DNA from: Trichosporon coremiiforme
Lineage: Eukaryota > Basidiomycota > Tremellomycetes > Trichosporonales > Trichosporonaceae
Assembly: GCA_039545355.1 (NCBI GenBank)
Contig: BCJJ01000041.1
Coordinates: forward strand, 1 to 64,000
DNA length: 64,000 nucleotides
Reading direction: 5' to 3'
This document shows, one piece after another, positions 57,291-64,000 of the stretch. The number at the start of each line of letters is the position of its first letter. Position 1 is the stretch's first letter. The position numbers and the translations under genes were made by a program. Under the pieces are notes generated by a model. It saw nothing but the letters and a program-made list of their open reading frames with translations. It was not told the origin of the DNA and made no database searches.

Positions 57291-60200
57291 ATGTCGTATC
57301 CTTATCTAGCCCGGACAATGTGAGTACCGCTTCCACATCACCTGTAACGTCCCGAGTTGTCGTGACACCCCGGGCGGGATGGCGGGCACAGCCTCGGGAC
57401 CAACGCTGACGACAGCCTGAAGTACAAGTCGCCGCATTCGACTGATCTCTCGTTTTTGAAAGATGAGGTGTGAGTCCTTCTTGTCGACGCTTCTACAATG
57501 CAATCAAGAGCATAGTGGATCACAGGAAATAGCCTGGACCAAACTGGTGGGGCCTGTGCACACTGGACACAACCCTTGATCTCCAGCCAGCACTACGTGG
57601 TCTCAGCGGCCATCGAGCCGGCTGCTGCAGAGACACCCGTTCGCACGCTTTACATAATCAGAGCACACAGCTAACGTATAGCATTCGTGTCACTGGTCCC
57701 CACGAAGACGAGGACTGGCTAATCGGCCAAAGCGTCGATGGATCTCGCACTGGAGGGTTCCCGAAGGTGTGTTTGTGAACAACAATTACTGACAAGCAGG
57801 ATTTCGTGGTTCCCACTGGTGAAGAGGACACTGGCCTTGTGGCCGCCGCGGCAACCGAGACTGACAAACCGGCGGCGACACCGTCAGAGAGCGTCAAGAC
57901 CCCGGCTGAGCCCTCGGTCACCTCTACCGAACCGTCCTCCGCGCCTGCAAGCGCCCCGGAAACTGCGCCTGCCGCCCCAAGCCCGCAACCCGAAGCTTCG
58001 GAAGTTGCCGAGTCGGCACCTGCTACTGCAGAGTCTACAACCCCGTCCACCACAGCTGCCGTCTCTGAAACGCCAGCTTCATCGGCCGCGGAGCCTGGGA
58101 CACCAGCGGCCCCCACTAGCCCGTCTACCTCAACTCAGCCTCCTCCTGCACCCCCTTCGCCAGTCAAGGAGGCTCCCTCTCAGCCAGCTCCTATCGCTGC
58201 TCCCCCAAAGCCCAAGGCTTCCGAGGCGGTAGCACCTGCGACCCCAGCTGGGGAAGTGGACCCGTCAAAGATGACCATGAAGGAGCGTCTGGCCTTCTTT
58301 GCGGCTGCCCAGAACAAGGCTGCTGGACCTCCGCCGCCTATCAAGCCCAAACCGGCATCCGCAGGACTGACTTGGAGCCAACGTCAAAAGCTTCGCCAAG
58401 AGCAGGAGGCGAAGGAGCGTGAAGCCGAAGTAGCCGCACGCAAGGAGCGTGGCGAAGCCGAGCCAGAGGATGACTCGGCGCCGACACCTGCCATTACGGA
58501 ATCTACGCCCGCCGCACCCAAGGCAGATACGGATAACGTGGGCACGGGCATGAGCGCCAGTGATGCCGCGTCTTCAATCCAAAAGGGTGGCTCCCTCAAA
58601 GAGCGCATGGCGGCTCTCCAGGCTGGCGGCGCGTTCGGCCGATCGGAACCCGCTGCTCCAAAGGTGGCGAGCACTGGAAAGGTCTGGAGTCGCCCCCCGG
58701 CACCTCCCGCCCCAGAGCCTACCGAAGGCGAGGATCTCGAAGGCACAGCCCCTCCCCCACCATTGAGCATTCCCCGGTCTGAGGAGCCCGCCGAAGGAGT
58801 AGAGGGCGAGACTGAAGATGCAGAGGACGAGGATGAGAAGGCTCGTCGAGCCGCGATCGCCGCACGCATGGCCAAACTGGGAGCACGAGGACCCATGGGC
58901 ATGGCGATGCCTGTTCCCGGTATGGGTCCCCCGCCTCGCAAGACCTCGACAGGACTTGCGGTATCGCCTCCCCCTCCCAAGGACCCAAACGAGGGCGAAC
59001 AGGCTGAAGCCCAGCCCCCCGAGGTCAAAGAGACTGCAGGATCAGGTGCTGCTTTCTCAGAGTCCCCGGCCGAAGCTAGTGAGCCCACAACCTCTGCTAC
59101 CTCCGCTCCTCCAACTTCGGTGAAAATGCCTGCCGTTCCTCGCCGGACGGCTGGCCCACGCCGCAGGGCAGCCCCCGGCAGCGGTGCAGCCTCTCCAGCA
59201 GTTCAAACTCCAATCGCGGCCCCCGCTGCGGACCAACCCTTTAATGAGATTTCTGCAGTCGACTCATCCAAGGAGCCCATAGGACTGGAGCGTGTGGACG
59301 CGGAGGGTAACATTGAACCTCCTCCCCAGGTCCCCAGCGAGGAGGTCCCGCTCGAGCCGACGCCTCAGCAACGAAAGATGACCTTGGTGGAGGAAGAGCT
59401 CGGTCGCGGACCGCAGGGTGCCGTGGGAGCAGAGGCCGTTGGCATCCCCCTTTCCCCCAGCAACTCTGCACCAACCCAGAGCTCCGAACCGCATGGGCAC
59501 GACAAGGAAGCTGCGGCGGCTGCCGCTGCCGCTGCAGCAATCGGTGTGGGTGCAGGCTTGGGTGCTACCGCCGTTAGCCACCCTGAAGAGGCGGAGGCCC
59601 CATCCCCGGAAGAAGCTATTGGTTCTGGTCCGGCTGGAGCCGACGGAGCTGTAGCGGCCGGAATCGCTCTCAGTCCGGCCCCCGATGCCACCGACACTCA
59701 GGTTCACGAGGCCTTGGGATCCAGCCCTGCCGGCGCGGAAGGCGCTTCAGCAGCGGGCATCGCTTTGAACCCCGTGAGTGACGATGAGCAGGAGGGCGTT
59801 CATACTCGCGAGGCCATTGGGTCTGCGCCAGGTGGAGCGGAGGGTGCCGCTGCCGCTGGCATCGCCTTGAGCCCCATTGCAGACGGGCAGCCCGCGCAGC
59901 AAACGCAGGCGGATCTGGACAAGTCCGCACTTCCGCGACCCGAGACCCCTCCTCCCCCTCCGGCACGAAAGGTGTCCGTCGATACGTCGCCCACGCGAGC
60001 AATGCCGCCGCCTCCGTCTGCGCAGTCTCCGTTGCCGTCCGTTCCGCCCGCGCCTGACGCCTCCTTGGGCTCCTTTACGCGAGCTGTGCCGCCTGTTCCC
60101 AACCGATCCGAGTCTGGACACGTCGACAAGGCTGCTTCACCTACGTCGCCTTCCCGGTCGACGCCTCCACTTTCCGCCGCATTCAGTGCCTCCCCCACTC

Positions 60201-62806
60201 GTACTGTTCCTCCTCCCCCTGCGGTGCCACCTCGGGCTCCGGACAGTGAGGGCGAGGACGAGGACAATGACGAGGAATGGGGAGATGCCCCGCCAGTGCC
60301 GCACCGCGCCGCTCCGACTCAGGCGTCGACAAACCCGCTTACTGCGCCTCCTCCTCCTCCTTCCGCGGCCCGGCCTATCCCGCTCCGTCCCGCAAGTGAT
60401 GACGATGATGAGGATGAGGATGATGAGGAGGATGTCGACCTCATGAAGCAAGCCCAGGCTGGCAACCTCGACGTTCAAGTTCAAGACCGAGATGAAGATG
60501 GCGAGGATGAGAGCCGCGCGACTACAGAGGCTCCTCCTCTTCCCCCCTCTAGACCTGCTCCCTCCCACACTGAAGCACTGGGTGCTGGTACTCTCGCTGC
60601 TGGAGCTGCAGGTATTGGGGCGCTCGGCGCTGCTGCAGCGGCTTCCAGTGCTGGCAAGGTAGATGTGGACCACTACACTCTGGCTCCTCCCGCTCCCATT
60701 AGCCACGACGTAGCGCACAGTGCAGACGATTCCGCTGCGCTTAAGCGCCGCAGTGTAGACCGTCCTGCGGGCCCAAGGGCTTCGCCCTCTGGCCCCCGGC
60801 CGCTGCCTCGCAGCCCTCAACCCCCTACTGCGGATGTTGAAGAACTGGAAGCATCCCAGCACGTGCCACCTCCACCAGAGGGCCACCCCTCGATTCCCCC
60901 TCGAGACTCTTTGCAGGAGGAGCGTGAGGCCACTGGACGCGGTGACGAGGTGCCCCCCGAGCAGCAAGAGAACCGACCCGAAGTTTCGCAGCCCGGTACC
61001 GCCGAGGAACAGAGCAAGGTGTCCGCTGCCGAGCTTCAGACGCACCAGTCGACCGAGGGCGGTCAAGCTGCCCTGCCCGCGAACATCAATCCAAAGTCTG
61101 CCCTCGCTGCTCGCATGGCGGCCTTGGGTGGGGTCAAGTTTGGCATGCCGCCGCCTCCTATCAAGAAGCGCTCCATGGCGCCTGAAGGAGCCGAGCCGGG
61201 CACTACGTCGCCGGACGCTCCTTCGCAAGACAAGGAGCCCGAGGCACCCGCCCCTGCCGCTCCGCCGGAGCGGGACGACGACGAGGAGGAGACGCCCGAG
61301 CAGGAAGCTGCGCGGCGTCGTGCTACTCTTGCCCGCCTGCGCGCCGGTGGTGCCCTCGGCTTTGGCGTTTTCACCCCGAATGTGCCTGAGCCTGAGCCGG
61401 AGGAGAGCGGAGAAACGGATCACGAGGGCGATGACAGAGAGCCGGCCCACGGCTCTGAAGACGACGCCCCGCCTCCTCCTCCTCCTCCTCGTGCCAGCGC
61501 CCCCGACTCCGATGCCCCACCTCCCCCTCCGCGTTCCGGAGTAGCTGCTCCCACTACCCAGCTGCCGCCGCGTCCAGGCACCGGCGCTGATGCTCCGCCG
61601 CCGCCTCCCCGTCCTCACGACGATGAAGACGACGATGAAGCGCCTCCGCCTCCTCCCCGTCCCAGCGCTGCAGATGCCGACGCTCCTCCGCCGCCCCCTC
61701 GAGCCATTCCCGGCATGGTAGCACCTGGAGGCGGTCCCCCGTCCCCTCCGACTCGTCCTGGCCATGGTGCGACTGCCATGTCGCCCCCACGTCCGTCTGT
61801 GCCTCAGATTCCCCATCCCGCTTCCCGATCTGCCAGTGTGGATATGGCGCCGCCGCCCCCTCCTAGGGCTGCGCCTCCGCCGCCGGCCGATGACGACGAA
61901 GCGGGTGACGATAAGGCACCTCCACCTCCGCCTCCTCGAGCTGTCCCCCCTGCTCCTCAACAAGGGCAGCATGGAATGGGAGGCTTTGCGGCGATGCCCC
62001 AACGGTCGGTGCCCCCGCCTCCACAGGAAAACGCACCTCCCGTGCCCTCTCGACAGCCCAGCCTCCCTCCTGCTCCTCCTGTTCAGCCTGTTGCTGCTGC
62101 CTATGGTTCGGGTCAAGCACACTATGGACAAGACCAGTTTGCCCAGCAGGAAGTTCCACCTGCGCTCCCAGCTGGACGACCGGGACAGTCTCGATCGCCT
62201 CCTCCTCAGGCTGCCCGCTCTCCGCCCCCTCAGCTGGCCCAGATTGGACGCATCGGCTCCCACAAGTCTCAGGGTTCCGCTGGACCGCGCAGCTCTGCCG
62301 AGCGTGCTTCCCTGTCGGTGAACCGACCGGGTTACAACGATCTCCAGGCGGCATCAGCGTCGCACGGCAGTGTTCTCATGCGCGCTGCAAAGGGAATGTT
62401 TGATCAAGGAAAGCGCGGAAACTATGGCGACGGCTCGTCGCCAGGTTTCGTGCGCATGGCTTTTGAGCGCGCCGGTCTCCCTCTCCACACTGGAGACTGG
62501 GGCTTGGCTGTGTACGAGCAAGAGGCCTCGTCAGTCCTGAAGAAGCTCGACGACCCCCGCCCCGGAGACATCGTCGCCATTCATGACGGCAAGTTCAAGG
62601 GCAAGAAGGGTCTTAGCAGCTACCACCAGCAGGTTGGAAGCATCCAAGACCCCTTGATCGCCATCATCCACGAGTACGACCTCAAGAACAAGCACAAGCT
62701 GCGTTGCCTGCAAGTCGAGAGAGGCGTACCCTCGGAGATTAGCTACAGATTGGATGACCTGAAGAGCGGCAAGGTGTTCGTGTACCGCGCCGGATTGCAA
62801 GCATGA
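57291..62806 (+). CDS. BBC1: Bbc1/Mti1-like SH3 actin-patch protein with Aim3/Bbc1 C-terminal domain
   Basis: Cortical actin-patch protein; yeast Bbc1 binds type-I myosin and restrains Las17/WASP-driven actin assembly. Exons 57291-57319, 57416-57469, 57682-57766 and 57800-62806 give 1724 residues. The first three exons build an N-terminal SH3 domain: ARTILKYKSPHSTDLSFLKD, EDWLIGQSVDGSRTGGFPK, DFVVP. A very long Pro/Ala/Glu-rich region follows, with repeated MKERLAFFAA- or LKERMAALQAGGAFG-like helices, a four-copy 26-35-residue repeat and many PPPPPPR tracts (SH3/profilin ligands). The last about 150 residues (GYNDLQAASASHGSVLMRAA to VFVYRAGLQA) form the Aim3/Bbc1 domain, related to papain-like NlpC/P60 folds. 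Confidence 0.93.
59390..59882 (+). repeat. Four-copy peptide repeat inside BBC1
   Basis: Four successive units match EAIGSxPAGAEGAxAAGIALSP: ELGRGPQGAVGAEAVGIPLS, then EAIGSGPAGADGAVAAGIAL, EALGSSPAGAEGASAAGIAL and EAIGSAPGGAEGAAAAGIAL. The units are separated by short acidic or Ala-rich linkers. The first copy is the most diverged and is separated from the others by an Ala-rich insert. Confidence 0.9.
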
Positions 62807-63129
62807 AGTAGAATCGGAATCCGTAGCAACACATATTGTTAGACTGCTCAAATATATCCAAGAAACGAATGCAACGAATGAAGTGAACAACACTACTGCT
62901 GGTGCGGCAGGTGTTAAAAGAGGGCAACGTTAAGGATGACGTCGGGTTAGTCAACCGGTGGAGGTGGTCCACTCTCGATCTTCCCTTCGACCATCTTCCC
63001 TGTATCGTGCTGTTCTGCAACTACCCTTGTGGATTGGAGTGCCTTTGGCCCCCTTACTCTTAACCAACCTACTCATACGAACTGCTCTGCTCATCTTTCT
63101 TGCTCTTCAAGTTTCTTGCTACGCCTGTC
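62807..63129. other. Intergenic, BBC1 terminator and DNL4 promoter
   Basis: About 320 bp between two genes read in the same direction. The first 80 bp are relatively AT-rich, fitting a 3' UTR. Confidence 0.45.
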
Positions 63130-64000
63130 ATGGATATACCGTTTGAAAGGTACGACCGCAGTCCTTCGGCTATCTGATGTCAGCTTTGCGCAATTGATAC
63201 AGAAGATGGGCCACCCTCCAATGTCCAAGAAACGAGATCGCAGAGAGAAGACTGTTCCGTACACCGCTGCTGAAATCTTCGGGGCTTGGAAAGACCATTT
63301 GTCTCAATCATTTGTTCCTGGTACAACCAAGAAGCTGTTTCGATTGCTGTTCCCACACGAAGGGTCCCGGCGGCGGTACGACATTAAGGAGACCAGGTTG
63401 GCATCACTACTGGAAGAAGTTTTGGGCATCAGGGGATTGACTCAGTGGGACGCTGTGACGCGAGACGGGATACGCAGAAGTGGCTGCCTCGGCGAGGAGG
63501 TCAGGTTGGCAATGATTAGACGGAGGGTAGGCTGTCCTGGTCAGCTGATGTGCTCACATCTACAGCGTAACGGGATCTCCGCCATCACCATTAGCGAGGT
63601 AGACGCTCTCTTGGATCAGCTGGCAGCCCGATCTTCGTGGTCTCAGCTCTCTCAGGTACCTTCTGACTGCCCGAGTCAAATGGCCATCCTTCAAAGGCTG
63701 TACCGCGATTCGAGAATGTCGCCCGATGCGCTCTCGGTGCTGACACAAATCATTCTGAGGGACCTTCGACCACTTCTGTACCCTCTGCCGCCACGATATG
63801 CGGGGAACCCCGAGCTGCTCATACATGAAACGATTGCCAGTGCACCAGAGCTGCTCTCAGCCGAGAGGGCAATGTTCTGTTGGGATCCTACAATGGCCAA
63901 GTTGTACCTTGAGGGGAAAGCCAACCTCGATTGGTGTGCCACAGCAGCAGAGGAGATTGGTATGAGCGATCAGCGACTGGTGATCTCTCCTGGGCCAATT
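63130..64000 (+). CDS. DNL4: DNA ligase IV-like protein, N-terminal part (runs off the window)
   Basis: ATP-dependent ligase of non-homologous end joining. Exon 1 is 20 nt (63130-63149). A 34-nt intron with a CTGAT branch joins it to CTTTGCGC at 63184, giving MDIPFESFAQLIQKMGHPPM. The helical N-terminal ligase domain follows: TTKKLFRLLFPHEGSRRRYD, IKETRLASLLEEVLGIRGL, then after an intron at about 63527-63566 the segment RNGISAITISEVDALLDQLA. The characteristic SVLTQIILRDLRPLLYPLPP comes next. The LLFPHEGSRRRYDIKETRLA pattern favours ligase IV over ligase I. The catalytic lysine and BRCT domains would lie beyond the edge, so activity cannot be judged. Confidence 0.78.

Noticed and set aside
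60137..62263. 708-codon Arg-rich frame antisense to BBC1
   Set aside because: Complement of the Pro-rich BBC1 region; poly-Arg and Gly runs arise from CCN repeats.

Overview
The window is nuclear DNA from a GC-rich, intron-rich fungus. Introns are mostly 33-120 nt, with GTGAGT/GTAAGT donors, a CTRAC branch site shortly before the acceptor and NAG acceptors. Coding regions prefer C-ending codons. Protein features (CPL1-like secreted protein, HapX-type iron regulator, Bbc1/Aim3-type actin-patch protein, Kre9/Knh1-like secreted protein) and intron style fit a basidiomycete yeast, probably Tremellomycetes and possibly Trichosporonales. The species assignment is inference.

Layout: 1-5.65 kb has no convincing gene. 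5.65-11.2 kb holds a histidine phosphatase (-), adenosine kinase (+), TVP38 (-) and a thioredoxin-PITH protein (-). 11.6-19.1 kb holds two low-complexity proteins of unknown function, the second a large Ser/Arg-rich one ending near a KEN motif. 19.5-25.6 kb holds the mitochondrial glycine carrier HEM25 (-), an unknown coiled-coil protein (+), RNA polymerase III subunit RPC11 (-), an RluA-type pseudouridine synthase (+) and a small secreted Kre9/Knh1-like protein (-). 26.6-38.2 kb is the most coherent block: a CPL1-like secreted protein (-), SNF1 kinase alpha subunit (-), its beta subunit (+), the iron regulator HAPX (-) and the iron permease FTR1 (+). 39.6-46.8 kb holds a bacterial-type phosphotransferase (-), an aquaglyceroporin (-), CUE2 (-) and ENP1 (+). 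48.7-64 kb holds a tiny HMG/YABBY-like protein split by microexons (+), a MATE transporter (+), a PHD-finger CTI6 homologue (-), the actin-patch protein BBC1 (+) and the start of DNA ligase IV (+, runs off the right edge).

How genes work together: SNF1 alpha and beta, two subunits of one energy-sensing complex, lie head to head about 970 bp apart. HAPX and FTR1, an iron regulator and a typical iron-regulated target class, lie head to head across 2.4 kb. That gap carries three exact ATCWGATAA sites, the consensus of fungal GATA-type iron repressors, and several CCAAT boxes. CTI6, whose yeast homologue is linked to iron-limited growth, is further right.

Limits: exon-intron structures were read by eye from splice signals, frame continuity and family motifs. 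Exact ends of the weaker genes are marked. No tRNA, rRNA, transposon or CRISPR array was recognised.
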